Positions 37,001 through 45,971 are shown, counted from the stretch's first letter. The stretch: DNA of 64,000 nucleotides from Corynebacterium sp. CNCTC7651 (GCF_021496665.1 NZ_CP071246.1:1860001-1924000); one strand, 5' to 3'. The notes: generated from the sequence alone by a model not told the origin. Numbers and translations: made by a program.

Positions 37001-37888
37001 CTACGCCCCCGGCCAGTCCGCGAAGCGCTTGCCGGAAAGGCGCTCGTACGCCTCGATGTAGCGGTCGCGCGTTGCCTCCACCACAGACCCCGGCAGCTCC
37101 GGCGGCTGCGTGCCGGCCTCCGGGTCCCAGTCCGCCTTCGGGCCGGTCAGCCAGTTACGCACGTACTGCTTGTCAAAGCTGGGCTGGGCCTTGCCCTCTT
37201 CATAAGAATCGGCGGGCCAGTAGCGGGAGCTGTCGGGTGTGAGGACTTCGTCGGCAAGCACGACAGTGCCCTCGGAGTCGATGCCGAACTCCAGCTTCGT
37301 GTCCGCGAGGATGATGCCCTTGCTCTCCGCGTGCACGGCGGCCTTGGAGTACACCTGAAGAGACACCTCGCGCAGCTGCTCCGCCCGCTCAGTGCCGATC
37401 TTGTTGGCCATGAACTCGAAGGTCACGTTCTCATCGTGATCGCCCTGTTCCGCCTTCGTCGCCGGCGTGAAAATCGGCTCCGGCAGACGCGACGCCTCCG
37501 TCAGCCCCTCCGGCAGCGCCACGCCGCACACCTTGCCGCGCTGGTCATACTCCTTCTTGCCGGAGCCGGTGAGGTAGCCGCGCACCACACATTCGAACGG
37601 CACCATCTCCAGGCGCTTGACCACCATCGCGCGGCCCAGCACCTCCTCCGGCACCCGCGGATCATCGATCGGGCCTGCCAGGTGGTTCGGCACGTCCAGC
37701 AGGTCGAAGAAGAACATCGACGTCGCCGTGAGGATCCGGCCCTTGTCCGGAATCGCCGGTTCCAGCGAAAAATCGAACGCCGAAATCCGGTCCGAGGCCA
37801 CCATCAGCAACGTCTGCTGGTCCACCTCGTAGATCTCGCGGACTTTGCCGCCGGCCAGATGCATGTAGTCAGAGAGCTCTGCGCGCAT
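37001..37888 (-). CDS. purC: SAICAR synthetase
   Basis: PurC joins aspartate to CAIR using ATP. The 295-residue protein has [51 protein letters not shown] and the late [14 protein letters not shown] 37888 is chosen because TATACT lies exactly 7 nt upstream; an upstream ATG at 37909 would overlap the divergent gene. Translation is probably leaderless. A motif core lies at 37249-37259 (VLADE). Confidence 0.95.
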   Translation of the reverse strand: MRAELSDYMHLAGGKVREIYEVDQQTLLMVASDRISAFDFSLEPAIPDKGRILTATSMFFFDLLDVPNHLAGPIDDPRVPEEVLGRAMVVKRLEMVPFECVVRGYLTGSGKKEYDQRGKVCGVALPEGLTEASRLPEPIFTPATKAEQGDHDENVTFEFMANKIGTERAEQLREVSLQVYSKAAVHAESKGIILADTKLEFGIDSEGTVVLADEVLTPDSSRYWPADSYEEGKAQPSFDKQYVRNWLTGPKADWDPEAGTQPPELPGSVVEATRDRYIEAYERLSGKRFADWPGA

Positions 37889-37907
37889 GCGGGTTAGTAT
37901 ATGCGCC
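37889..37907. promoter_or_regulatory. Shared, mirror-symmetric leaderless promoter (purC / lipoprotein)
   Basis: The two start codons are only 19 bp apart. TAGTAT (37895-37900) lies 7 nt before ATG 37908, and on the other strand TATACT (37901-37896) lies 7 nt before ATG 37888. The two -10 hexamers overlap by five bases, so both directions use the same melted DNA. Confidence 0.75.
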
Positions 37908-38675
37908 ATGCGTCGCGCCGCTCAGGTCCTCCCACTCGCCCTCCTCCTCACCGCCTGCGCCGCGCCCGCCCCCTACGCCGGTCCAGTCGGTTCCACGGGT
38001 TCCTCCGCGCTCCCGCTCGGCGCGACTACCCAGGTCATTACTGCCGACGCCCGCTTCGGGGTCCCCGTCACCTGGGAGGTCGCCGTCTCGGAGCCCTTGC
38101 TTATCGACGCAACCCCCACCTACCCCGAAGCCCACTGCTACCCCGTCCGCCTCGCCCCTGTGGAAGTTGGCGAGTTTGGCGTGGACGTGACCGTGCCCGT
38201 TCCCCGCTTCGACCCGGTCGCCGTGGACCCGGACGCGGTGGTTGGGGAGGCCGCCGGGGCCAGCGCCACGCCGGCGACCACCTCCACGCCGGCAACCTCC
38301 TCGTCGTCAGCTGCCACCAGCACGGCCGCCTCTGGCACGGCAACCACTACGGCAACGTCCGCCGGGGCCAGTTCCGCCACTTCCGCCACGTCGCCGGCTA
38401 CGACCACGGCCCCCACCTCCCCGACCTCCGCAACCTCCCCGGCGCTGCCGCCGCTGCTCAACGCGAACTTCATTCCCGACCCGACCCTCTGCGGCGACGT
38501 CACCCGCCCGCCCACCGGCTACACCCCTGACCTGCGACAGATGGTTGCGGACGGGGAGGCGTTTGAAACGTTCGTCGTCAGTTGGGATGGCCTGTACGGG
38601 ATCCCCGCAACCGGCGTGCGGCTCACGGCCCCGAACTCCGGCGCCGCCGACACCGTCCTCCTCTGGACCAACTAA
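37908..38675 (+). CDS. Secreted lipoprotein with Thr/Ser/Ala linker
   Basis: The 255-residue protein starts with a lipoprotein signal ([20 protein letters not shown], lipobox LLTAC). A globular part of ~75 residues is followed by a ~70-residue Ala/Thr/Ser linker and a second small domain with [23 protein letters not shown] recognise no family. It is probably surface exposed. The gene shares its promoter with purC. A motif copy lies at 38097-38110 (PLLIDATP). Confidence 0.8.
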   Translation: MRRAAQVLPLALLLTACAAPAPYAGPVGSTGSSALPLGATTQVITADARFGVPVTWEVAVSEPLLIDATPTYPEAHCYPVRLAPVEVGEFGVDVTVPVPRFDPVAVDPDAVVGEAAGASATPATTSTPATSSSSAATSTAASGTATTTATSAGASSATSATSPATTTAPTSPTSATSPALPPLLNANFIPDPTLCGDVTRPPTGYTPDLRQMVADGEAFETFVVSWDGLYGIPATGVRLTAPNSGAADTVLLWTN

Positions 38676-38770
38676 CCCCCGGCCACCTGCCCCAGGCGTC
38701 TACGACCCACCCGGCCCACCTGCTGGCCCCACCCGAGCTACACCCTGCCCCTCCCCCGGCACCTACGGGC

Positions 38771-38855
38771 GCGTAAGTTTTCCCACTCCTGCACCGACCT
38801 GCATGAACAGAAGGCCCAGAGCCGTGGATTGCAAACTTATGCGCGTCTCAGGTTC
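38771..38855 (+). repeat. Left ~85-bp element flanking an endonuclease-fold gene
   Basis: The element opens with GCGTAAGTTT and ends with inverted AAACTTATGC, then CTCAGGTTC. Its last 24 bp match the right element (39962-40043) at 21 of 24 positions in direct orientation. The gap 38676-38912 holds nothing else. Confidence 0.6.
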
Positions 38856-38912
38856 CCCCGCCCTCCCCCAGTTACCACCACAACGGAACCTGTAGGGCCC
38901 CGCGGGAGTCCA

Positions 38913-39935
38913 ATGGGTATGAGAAAACAAAGACTCCAAAACGGAATGACGGTGGCCGCCGGCGACCTCCTGATCCCCATCACCCCAGACTTACGCGGCT
39001 TTCACCGCATCTCCAGCAAATTCGCAATACCCAGCCAACAGCTCATCGACTGGGAGTTTGCCAAGCAGAACGCGCAATTCCACAAGCGCGGCATTGAGTA
39101 CCAGGTGCCTGCGGAATTACGCGCCGCCGCTGCCGCTCTGCACCACCCCAATTACACAGTCACTGGCTTCGCCGCCCTCTCCCTCTACGGGCTCAGATAC
39201 TTCGTCAACGCTTGCGATACGGTGCTGGCGGCTGGTCCGATTCGTCGTAACGCGCAGCCCAGCTCCTACCACCCGATGTTGATCAAGGGGACGCCGCCAG
39301 CCACCGATACCTGGACCGTGACCTGCCGCGACAAGCCCATTCGAATGACAACCCCCGCGGTGGCGACGGTGCAGGCACTGAAAATCATCCGCCGCGGCAT
39401 TAACGGCTGGCACGTCCTCGACTGCGGCGGCTACGAGCCCACCTTCGTCAGGGCAGTGCAGCTTATCGACGCTTGCAGGCAGCTCGGCGTCGATGCCACC
39501 GATGTGCTGAAAGCGGGACATGCGCGGCTTGACCGGAAGTGGTTGGCCGATGTGATTGAGGCATCCTCTGAGCTGGCTGATTCTCCGAAGGAGACCGAGC
39601 TTCGGCTCATCATTGCGGAAATTGCTGAACGGTTTGACCTGGTTCTTCAGGAGCAGGTCCCGGTTTATTTGGGCGATGAATGGGTGACGACGCTCGACCT
39701 AGCCCTCACCAAACCCGGAACCGACCTCAAGCTCGGCCTGATGTACGACGGCGCCCACCACATTGGCCAGGAACAGTGGATGAAGGACAACCTGATCAAT
39801 CTGAAGTGTGCCAAGGCCGGTTGGGACCTGCAGCGGATTACAAAACGCACCTTGAGAGAGGTCTACGACTTGGTTGTGACCCTGGTGACCAGGGAACTCG
39901 GCCTCGAAGCCGAGCCGCCGGGGCAGTCCGGCTGA
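38913..39935 (+). CDS. Orphan protein with DUF559/Vsr-like endonuclease fold
   Basis: The 340-residue protein has an N-terminal region of unknown type (residues 20-130, possibly winged-helix) and a C-terminal part resembling DUF559/Vsr-like nucleases: ETELRLIIAEIAERF, LDLALTKPGTDLKLGLMYDGAHH and the closing KAGWDLQRITKRTL. The YDGAHH and DLAL blocks fit the PD-(D/E)XK arrangement. Proteins like this are common orphans in corynebacteria and mycobacteria; a role is not established. ATG 38913 has GGGAG upstream. Flanking repeat elements suggest possible mobility. Confidence 0.7.
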   Translation: MGMRKQRLQNGMTVAAGDLLIPITPDLRGFHRISSKFAIPSQQLIDWEFAKQNAQFHKRGIEYQVPAELRAAAAALHHPNYTVTGFAALSLYGLRYFVNACDTVLAAGPIRRNAQPSSYHPMLIKGTPPATDTWTVTCRDKPIRMTTPAVATVQALKIIRRGINGWHVLDCGGYEPTFVRAVQLIDACRQLGVDATDVLKAGHARLDRKWLADVIEASSELADSPKETELRLIIAEIAERFDLVLQEQVPVYLGDEWVTTLDLALTKPGTDLKLGLMYDGAHHIGQEQWMKDNLINLKCAKAGWDLQRITKRTLREVYDLVVTLVTRELGLEAEPPGQSG

Positions 39936-39961
39936 CCTCCGGCCGGGCCCCTCCCAGAGCC

Positions 39962-40043
39962 AAAGTTTGTCCAGTTTGTCACCCACCAGGGCTTATGAAG
40001 CGCTTCGCGCGGGAGATGACAAACTTATGCTCTACTCAGGTTC
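39962..40043 (+). repeat. Right ~82-bp element flanking an endonuclease-fold gene
   Basis: Inverted arms AAGTTTGTC (near 39963) and GACAAACTT (ending 40026) bound the element, which ends with ATGCTCTACTCAGGTTC as in the left copy. The 188-bp gap 39936-40123 holds only this and GC-rich spacer before the purB stop. Confidence 0.6.
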
Positions 40044-40123
40044 GCGGCGGGCCTCAGCGGCCGGGCCCGGCGGGCCCGGCAGGGCGGGCAGGGGGCGCCG
40101 GCCGGGCCCCTCCCGCCCCGACC

Positions 40124-41554
40124 CTACAAAATCTCGCCGGGGCGGTACTGGGCGGCCTCGGGGTACTTGTCCACCAGGGCCTCGATGCGGGCGCGGACGC
40201 GCTCGACCTGGGACTCGGCAGCGCCGATGAAGGCGTGGCGGTCCTCCAGAGCCGCCTCCAGGTCTTCCGCGGACAAGGGCAGGCGATCGTCCGCAGCCAA
40301 ACGCTCCACCAAGTTCTGCTCGGCGCCGCGCTCGCGCATGTCCAGCGCCATCGCCACGGCGTTTTCCTTGATCACCTCGTGCGCGGTCTCGCGGCCAACG
40401 CCCGCGCGCACGGACGCCATGAGGATCCTGGTGGTGGCAAGGAACGGCAGGTAGCGGTCCAGTTCGCGGTTGATCATCGCCGGGAAGGCGCCGAACTCGT
40501 CCAAAACAGTCAGGAAGGTCTCCAGCATGCCGTCGATGGCGAAGCAGGCGTCCGGAAGCGCGACGCGCCGCACCACCGAGCAGAACACGTCGCCCTCGTT
40601 CCACTGCTGGCCGGCCAAGTCCGCGACCATGGTGAGGTAGCCGCGCAGGATGACCTGGAAGCCGCCGACGCGCTCGCAGCTGCGGGCGTTCATCTTGTGC
40701 GGCATCGCGGAGGAGCCGACCTGGCCCTCCTTGAAGCCCTCGGTGACGGTTTCATTGCCGGCCATCAGGCGGATCGTGGTGGCCAGAGAGGACGGGCCGG
40801 CGCCGAGCTGCACCAGGGCACTGACAACGTCGAAGTCCAGCGAGCGCGGGTACACCTGGCCGACGGAATCAAAGACGCGGTCAAAGCCCAGGTGCTGCGC
40901 AATCGCGGCCTCGAGCTCGATCAACTTGCCCTCGTCGCCGCCCATCAAATCAAGCATGTCCTGCGCCGTGCCCATCGGGCCCTTGATGCCGCGCAGCGGG
41001 TAGCGCGCAATCAGCTCCTCGATGCGCTGGACAGCCACCAGCATCTCATCGGCGGCCGTCGCAAAGCGTTTGCCCAGCGTCGTTGCCTGCGCGGCGACAT
41101 TGTGGCTACGGCCGGCCATCACCAGCTCCTGGTACTCGCCCGCGCGGTTGCCAATCGCCTTCAGCGTGGCCACGGCCTTGTCGCGCACCAGCTCCAGCGA
41201 GCGCAGCAGCTGCAGCTGCTCCACGTTCTCGGTCAGGTCGCGCGAGGTCATGCCCTTGTGGATCTCCTCGTGCCCCGCCAGCGCGTTGAACTCCTCAATG
41301 CGCGCCTTCACGTCGTGGCGCGTCACAGCCTCACGCTTCGCGATGCTCGCCAGATCCACCTGGTCAATCACGCGCTCATAATCCTCGATCGCGCCCGCCG
41401 GAATCTCCACCCCCAGATCCTGCTGCGCGCGCATCACGGCGATCCACAGCTGCCGCTCCAGAATAATTTTGTGCTCGGCGCTCCACAGCGTCGCCATCTC
41501 CGGCGACGCGTAGCGGTTGGACAGGACGTTGGAGTTCTTCGGTTTCGAGGTCAT
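40124..41554 (-). CDS. purB: Adenylosuccinate lyase
   Basis: PurB removes fumarate from SAICAR and from adenylosuccinate. The 476-residue protein has the superfamily signature GSSAMPHKMNARSCE and other conserved blocks: KGMTSRDLTENVEQLQL, GRSHNVAAQATTLGKR and GVGRETAHEVIKENA. Start ATG 41554 is chosen; GATAAT lies 6 nt upstream, so the message may be leaderless. Intact. Confidence 0.95.
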   Translation of the reverse strand: MTSKPKNSNVLSNRYASPEMATLWSAEHKIILERQLWIAVMRAQQDLGVEIPAGAIEDYERVIDQVDLASIAKREAVTRHDVKARIEEFNALAGHEEIHKGMTSRDLTENVEQLQLLRSLELVRDKAVATLKAIGNRAGEYQELVMAGRSHNVAAQATTLGKRFATAADEMLVAVQRIEELIARYPLRGIKGPMGTAQDMLDLMGGDEGKLIELEAAIAQHLGFDRVFDSVGQVYPRSLDFDVVSALVQLGAGPSSLATTIRLMAGNETVTEGFKEGQVGSSAMPHKMNARSCERVGGFQVILRGYLTMVADLAGQQWNEGDVFCSVVRRVALPDACFAIDGMLETFLTVLDEFGAFPAMINRELDRYLPFLATTRILMASVRAGVGRETAHEVIKENAVAMALDMRERGAEQNLVERLAADDRLPLSAEDLEAALEDRHAFIGAAESQVERVRARIEALVDKYPEAAQYRPGEIL

Positions 41555-41581
41555 GCCCCAATTATCGCACGGGGGCATTCT

Positions 41582-41736
41582 GCTTTACGACGTTCACTTC
41601 CCAACCACCAAGCCCCCGCCCAAGCCCAAATCCCAGCCAAAACTCCCCGCCCAAGCCCCGGCGGGTACACACCTTGGTTTTTTGAGATGCGATATATATG
41701 TGATTCCGCAGCATTATGTGTGGACTTCACACATAA
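41582..41736. promoter_or_regulatory. purB-purD gap: motif copy and perfect palindrome
   Basis: The 220-bp gap between purD and purB has no gene. It contains a motif core at 41582-41592 and a perfect 9-5-9 palindrome, TTATGTGTG/CACACATAA, at 41714-41736, in AT-rich DNA. It could be a terminator of purD or an operator; spacing does not match a GlxR site. A shorter CTATGTG/CACATAG relative lies at 34656-34678 in the ptrB-DUF2334 gap. Confidence 0.5.
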
Positions 41737-41774
41737 ATGCGCGGATTCAACTATGTACGCAATCCCACAGAAGA

Positions 41775-43119
41775 TTACTGTTCTTCTTCCTGCCCTTCCT
41801 CCGCCACGACAGCGATCGCGCCCTCAATCGCGGGACGCGCGATGTCCTTCCGGTAGAACGACCCGGGCATCTCGATCTGCTCGATCGTGGCGTACGCATT
41901 CGCTACCGCGGCTTCGAGGGTGTCGCCGTGGCCGAGCACGTTGAGCACGCGGCCGCCGGCGGAGACGTAGTCGCCATCGTCGTTGCGGGCGGTTCCGGCG
42001 TGGAGGACGCGGGCGGGATCGTCGAGCAGGGCGGGGGAAACGGCTTCGCTAGGCGCGCCCGGCTCGCCCGGCTCGGCAGGCGCGGAGATTACGTCGCCGG
42101 TCTTCGGGCCGGCCGGGTAGCCGTCGGCGGCCAGCACCACGGTCGCAGCAAAGCCCGGCTTCCACGCCAGCGGAGGAAGCTCGGCGAGGGTGCCGGTGGC
42201 GGTGGCGAAGAGGGCGTCGAAAAGCGAAGGCCCCTTGTCCCCGTCCAGGAGGGAGAGGACGGGCTGCGTCTCCGGGTCGCCGAAGCGGGCGTTGAACTCC
42301 ACGACGGCCGGGCCGGACGGGCCCCACGCCGCGCCGACGTAGAGAAGGCCCTGGTAGGGGATGCCGCGGGCGACCATCTCGCGGGCGACGGGTTCCGCGA
42401 TTTCGGCGACGATGCGCTGCACGCCGTCCTCCGGAAGCCACGGCAGCGGCGTGTAGGCGCCCATGCCGCCGGTGTTGGGGCCCTCATCGTTGTCGTAGGC
42501 GCGCTTGTGGTCCTGCGCGGGCAGGAGCGGGACGACGGTTTCCCCGTCGACCAGGCAGAAGAGGGAGACCTCGGGGCCTTCGAGGAAGGACTCGAAAAGC
42601 ACGGGGTTGCCGGAGGCCAGCACGGCCTCCGCGTGGGCTTTGGCGGCCGCGCGGTCCGCGGTGACCACCACGCCCTTGCCGCCGGCCAGGCCGTCGTCCT
42701 TTACCACGTAGGTGGGGCCGTACTCGTCGAGCGCGACGTCGATATCCCCGCCCGGGGCGACCTGCGTCGCCGCCGCGGTGAGCACGCCGGCCGCTGCCAT
42801 CACGTCCTTGGCAAACGCCTTGGACCCCTCGAGCTGCGCGGCGGCCTGGCTCGGGCCGAAGACGGGGATGGATGCCGGCCTCGCGCAGCGCGTCCGCCGC
42901 GCCGGCCACCAGCGGGATCTCCGGGCCGATGACCACAAACTCCGCCTCAACCTCGCGGGCCAGGGCAACCACGGCGGCGGGGTCGTTGACGTCTAACGAG
43001 TGAACGTCGGCAAGCGAGTGCATCCCAGCGTTACCCGGGGCAACCGTGAGGGTGTGGCCGCTAAGGCCCTTGAGCAGGGCGTGTTCGCGGCCGCCCGAAC
43101 CGATGACGAGGATGCGCAT
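41775..43119 (-). pseudogene. purD: GAR synthetase (phosphoribosylamine-glycine ligase), frameshifted by a 4-bp duplication
   Basis: PurD joins glycine to phosphoribosylamine. The start ([22 protein letters not shown] 43119) and [21 protein letters not shown] are in one frame; the ATP-grasp remainder ([40 protein letters not shown]) is in another. The break is a GGAT repeat at 42866-42873; dropping four bases gives the conserved GIPVFGPS. The span is one base above a multiple of three, consistent with +4. TAATCT lies 7 nt before the start. Motif cores lie at 42215 and 43005. Confidence 0.88.
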
Positions 43120-43150
43120 GGGTCCGAGATTACAGGTAGCGTCGGCGACT
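43120..43150. promoter_or_regulatory. Divergent leaderless promoter pair (purD / HIT)
   Basis: Minus strand: TAATCT lies 7 nt before ATG 43119. Plus strand: TAGCGT lies 8 nt before ATG 43151. No ribosome-binding sites are seen. Confidence 0.6.
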
Positions 43151-43561
43151 ATGAGCACCGTATTCAGCAAGATCATCGCCGGGGAGATCCCGGGCCGCTT
43201 CGTGTACCGCGACGAGACCGTCGCCGCGTTTCTGACCATTGAGCCGGTGGCGTACGGCCACACGCTCATCGTGCCGGTGGAGGAAGTGGACAAGTGGACT
43301 GACCTGGCGCCGGAGCTGTGGGCGCACATGAATGAGGTGGCGCAGGCCGTGGGCCAGGCGATTGTGGAAGAGTTCGACTGCCAGCGCGCCGGCTACCTCA
43401 TCGCAGGCTTTGAGGTGCCGCACGCGCACATCCACGTCTTCCCTGCGGATGACATGAGCGGCTACAACCTGGCAAGCGCCATGAAGCACGACGAGACGGA
43501 TCCAGAGAAGATGGACGCCGCCGCCGAGACGCTTAAGCAGGCAGTGGCAGCGAAATTGTAA
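43151..43561 (+). CDS. HIT family nucleotide hydrolase
   Basis: This 136-residue HIT protein carries the histidine triad in HAHIHVFPA and the N-terminal [18 protein letters not shown] block. Members hydrolyse nucleoside phosphoramidates or dinucleotides. It is divergent from purD. Its 3' end overlaps the converging phoS gene by 29 bp. Confidence 0.93.
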   Translation: MSTVFSKIIAGEIPGRFVYRDETVAAFLTIEPVAYGHTLIVPVEEVDKWTDLAPELWAHMNEVAQAVGQAIVEEFDCQRAGYLIAGFEVPHAHIHVFPADDMSGYNLASAMKHDETDPEKMDAAAETLKQAVAAKL

Positions 43562-44915
43562 ACGTGGAGCCCTCGCCCGGAGCGGAGACGACGGAGATCG
43601 TGCCGTCGTGCTGCTCCACCAGGGACTTCGTAATTGCCAAGCCCAGGCCGGAGCCGCCGCCGGCCGCGCGGTGGCGTGAGGTGTCCGCGCGGTAGAAACG
43701 CTCGAAGATGTGCTCCGCGTCCTCCGGGCTCATGCCCACGCCGTTGTCCGCGACGTCAATGAACAAGCGATCCAGGTTGTCGCGCAGCGTGATGGTCACT
43801 TCCGCGTCCTCGCCCGCGTGCTTGAAGGCGTTGGAGATCAGGTTGAGCAGCACCTGGTGCAGGCGGTCCGGGTCCCCCTCCACCACGGGCGGGCGGGTGC
43901 AGTCGTGGTTGATATGGATCACGCGGCCCGGGAACGCGGCGCGCGCGGAGCTGGCCACGTCCGCAGTGAGCTGCAGCATGTCCAGCTGCTTCTTCTCCAG
44001 GCGGGTGCCTTCGGCGCGGGTCAGCGCCAACAGGTCCTCCACCAGAAGCTGCATGCGGGCGGATTCCTGCTCGATTTTGCCCAGCACCATGTCCGCGTCC
44101 GGCGCCATGCCGGAGCGGTAGAGCTCCGCGTACCCGCGGATGGAGGTCAGCGGCGTGCGCAGCTCGTGCGACGCATCCCCCACAAAACGGCGCATCTGCT
44201 CCTCTTTGCTCTGCGCCTCCTGGGCCGTGTCCTGCAACTGGGTGACCATGGTGTTCACGGCGTAGGAAAGCTTGCCCACCTCCGTATCGCGCGGCCAGGC
44301 GGGCACGCGGCGGTTCTGGTCGCCGGACGCAATCGCCAGGGCTGTGGACTCCACCTCACGCAGCGGCGCCAGGGAGCGGCGCACCAGTTCACGCCCCACC
44401 ACCACAATGCCCAGGGTGGCCAGCGCGCCAATGGCTAGCTCGGTGAGGGCGAGGCCGGTAAGCATGCGTCGTTCAGCATCCAGCTTCTTTGCCACCAGCT
44501 TGACGGTGCCGTTGTCTTCCTGGTGCGCCATGGCGCGCCACTGCCGGTTCACGTCGCTCTCCGGGACGGAACCGATGGTCTGCGGCTTGTCGTAGCCCCT
44601 CAGCTGGGACCAATCCGGCGGTGTGGTCGAGGGCGTCGGCGCCCACGGGGTCTCGTGCCCGGGCACCAGAATGCCCTGGTAGAACTCGCTCGGCGCGCCG
44701 AAGCCCGGCAGCCACACGGTCTGGCCCACCCACGTCTCAAGGCCCTCTTCCAGCTGCTCGTCCGCGCGCTGGTAGAGGATGTGCTGCATGAGGAAGTAGA
44801 CGAAGGTGAAGCTCAGAATCATCGCCAGCGAGGACACCACAACCACCAGCGCCACCAGCCGCTTCTGCAGCGGCGTGGTGACGCGGTAGGTCCGCGCCGA
44901 AATCGGGTACCGCAC
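43533..44915 (-). CDS. phoS: Sensor histidine kinase, probably PhoS of the phosphate-starvation system
   Basis: The 460-residue kinase has two membrane helices (about residues 16-38 and 155-178) around a ~115-residue extracellular domain, then HAMP, HisKA with the phospho-acceptor in GDASHELRTPLTSIRGY, and HATPase with N box NLISNAFKHA, G1 VADNGVGMS and G2 GSGLGLAI. Identification as PhoS rests on gene order and on the partner's sequence; MprB or another OmpR-class kinase is the alternative. The start is GTG 44915. It follows the regulator gene by about 53 nt. It would sense low phosphate and activate PhoR to switch on pstSCAB. Confidence 0.85.
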   Translation of the reverse strand: MRYPISARTYRVTTPLQKRLVALVVVVSSLAMILSFTFVYFLMQHILYQRADEQLEEGLETWVGQTVWLPGFGAPSEFYQGILVPGHETPWAPTPSTTPPDWSQLRGYDKPQTIGSVPESDVNRQWRAMAHQEDNGTVKLVAKKLDAERRMLTGLALTELAIGALATLGIVVVGRELVRRSLAPLREVESTALAIASGDQNRRVPAWPRDTEVGKLSYAVNTMVTQLQDTAQEAQSKEEQMRRFVGDASHELRTPLTSIRGYAELYRSGMAPDADMVLGKIEQESARMQLLVEDLLALTRAEGTRLEKKQLDMLQLTADVASSARAAFPGRVIHINHDCTRPPVVEGDPDRLHQVLLNLISNAFKHAGEDAEVTITLRDNLDRLFIDVADNGVGMSPEDAEHIFERFYRADTSRHRAAGGGSGLGLAITKSLVEQHDGTISVVSAPGEGSTFTISLPLPA

Positions 44916-44923
44916 TCTGCTTA

Positions 44924-44957
44924 TCGCCCCAAACGCCCTATCGCCCCAAACGCCCTA
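44924..44957. repeat. 17-bp perfect tandem duplication between phoR and phoS
   Basis: Units TCGCCCCAAACGCCCTA at 44924-44940 and 44941-44957. It begins within GCTTATCGCC, a partial match to the dispersed motif. It lengthens the phoR-phoS spacer by 17 bp. Confidence 0.85.
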
Positions 44958-44968
44958 ACGCCCGCCGG

Positions 44969-45673
44969 TTACTGGCGCGGCGTGCGCAGCACGTAGCCCA
45001 CGCCGCGCACGGTGTGGATGAGCTGCTGATCGCCCTGGTCCACCTTGCGGCGCAGGTAGGAGATGTAGGACTCAACCACGTTGCCGTCCCCGCCAAAATC
45101 GTAGTGCCAGACGTTGTCCAGGATCTTCGCCTTGCTCACCACAACCTCCGCATTGAGCATGAGGTAGCGCAGCAGGTTGAACTCCGTCGGGGACAGGTCC
45201 ACGATCTTGCCCGCCTTGGTCACCTCGTGCGTCTCATCATTCAGCGTCAGGTCCGCGTAGCGCAGCGTCGAATCCTCGCCCGCGTCCTCCGTCACGTTGC
45301 CGCGGCGCAAAATCACGCGCAGGCGGGTAATCACCTCTTCGAGGCTGAACGGCTTGGTCACGTAATCGTCCGCGCCGATGGTCAGGCCGTGGATGCGATC
45401 CTCCACCGCATCCTTCGCGGTCAGGAACAGCACCGGGCCGTCCAGCCCCTCGGCGCGCAGCTTGCCCAGCAACTCAAAGCCGTCCATCCCCGGCATCATC
45501 ACATCCAGGATGTACGCCTCCGGCTTAAACGTCCGCGCCAGATCCAGCGCGTCCTGCCCGGAGTTCGCGCTCTCCACCTCGAACCCCTGGAACTTCAGAC
45601 TCACCGTCAACAGCTCCACAATGTTCGGCTCATCATCAACAACCAGCACCTTCACGCCCTGGTTTTCGGCCAT
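44969..45673 (-). CDS. phoR: Response regulator, probably PhoR
   Basis: This 234-residue OmpR-class regulator has a receiver domain (phosphorylated Asp in ILDVMMPGMDGFELL, Lys in DDYVTKPFS) and a winged-helix DNA-binding domain (LTLNDETHEVTKAGK to VGYVLRTPRQ). The sequence ILDVMMPGMDGFELLGKLR and VTKPFSLEEVITRLRVILRRGN resembles C. glutamicum PhoR as I recall it. Start ATG 45673 (MAENQGVKVLVVDDEPN) is preceded by GGGAG. It likely controls the pst operon in this window. Confidence 0.87.
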   Translation of the reverse strand: MAENQGVKVLVVDDEPNIVELLTVSLKFQGFEVESANSGQDALDLARTFKPEAYILDVMMPGMDGFELLGKLRAEGLDGPVLFLTAKDAVEDRIHGLTIGADDYVTKPFSLEEVITRLRVILRRGNVTEDAGEDSTLRYADLTLNDETHEVTKAGKIVDLSPTEFNLLRYLMLNAEVVVSKAKILDNVWHYDFGGDGNVVESYISYLRRKVDQGDQQLIHTVRGVGYVLRTPRQ

Positions 45674-45762
45674 TGTTGCTCCCTTCCTCAACGCGGTAAC
45701 TCGTTCATTCAACACCGCCCCGCTGGACGTTTCCTGAACACTCACTGTACAACTCCAGGGCA

Positions 45763-45803
45763 TTTTGCTTTGCGACGTTCCCCTTAACCGTCGTCAAGCA
45801 AAA
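45763..45803. repeat. Inverted pair of the dispersed motif
   Basis: TTTTGCTTTGCGACG (45763-45777) faces CGTCGTCAAGCAAAA (45789-45803) across TTCCCCTTAAC. It lies between phoR and the 3' end of tRNA-Thr. The arms can pair but the T run is on the 5' side, so it does not look like an intrinsic terminator. Confidence 0.85.
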
Positions 45804-45831
45804 GCAAGCCCCAACCCCCACCAAGAATTGG

Positions 45832-45904
45832 AGCTGGAGACGAGACTTGAACTCGCAACCTACGGTTTACAAGACCGTTGCGCTACCGATTGCGCCACTC
45901 CAGC
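45832..45904 (-). tRNA. tRNA-Thr (anticodon UGU)
   Basis: The minus strand folds as a cloverleaf: acceptor GCTGGAG/CTCCAGC, D arm GCGCAATCGGTAGCGC, anticodon arm ACGGT-CTTGTAA-ACCGT with anticodon TGT, T arm with GTTCAAGTC, and discriminator T. The 3' CCA is not encoded. It reads ACA (and perhaps other ACN) codons and sits divergent from the threonine exporter thrE. Confidence 0.95.
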
Positions 45905-45971
45905 AATGCCTAAAAATCCTACACAAGCCCGCCAGCTGCGCGAAACACGGCCAATCGTTAGGGTTTGTGGG

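Noticed and set aside
41714..41736. GlxR (cAMP receptor) binding site
   Set aside because: The half-sites TGTG/CACA are 7 or 9 bp apart, not 8 as in TGTGA-N6-TCACA.
43533..45673. MprAB or SenX3-RegX3 as identity of the two-component system
   Set aside because: Gene order next to purD/HIT and thrE, and the regulator sequence as I recall it, fit corynebacterial PhoSR better; not excluded outright.
45763..45803. Intrinsic terminator for tRNA-Thr or phoR
   Set aside because: The T run precedes and the A run follows the inverted arms, the opposite of an intrinsic terminator on either strand.
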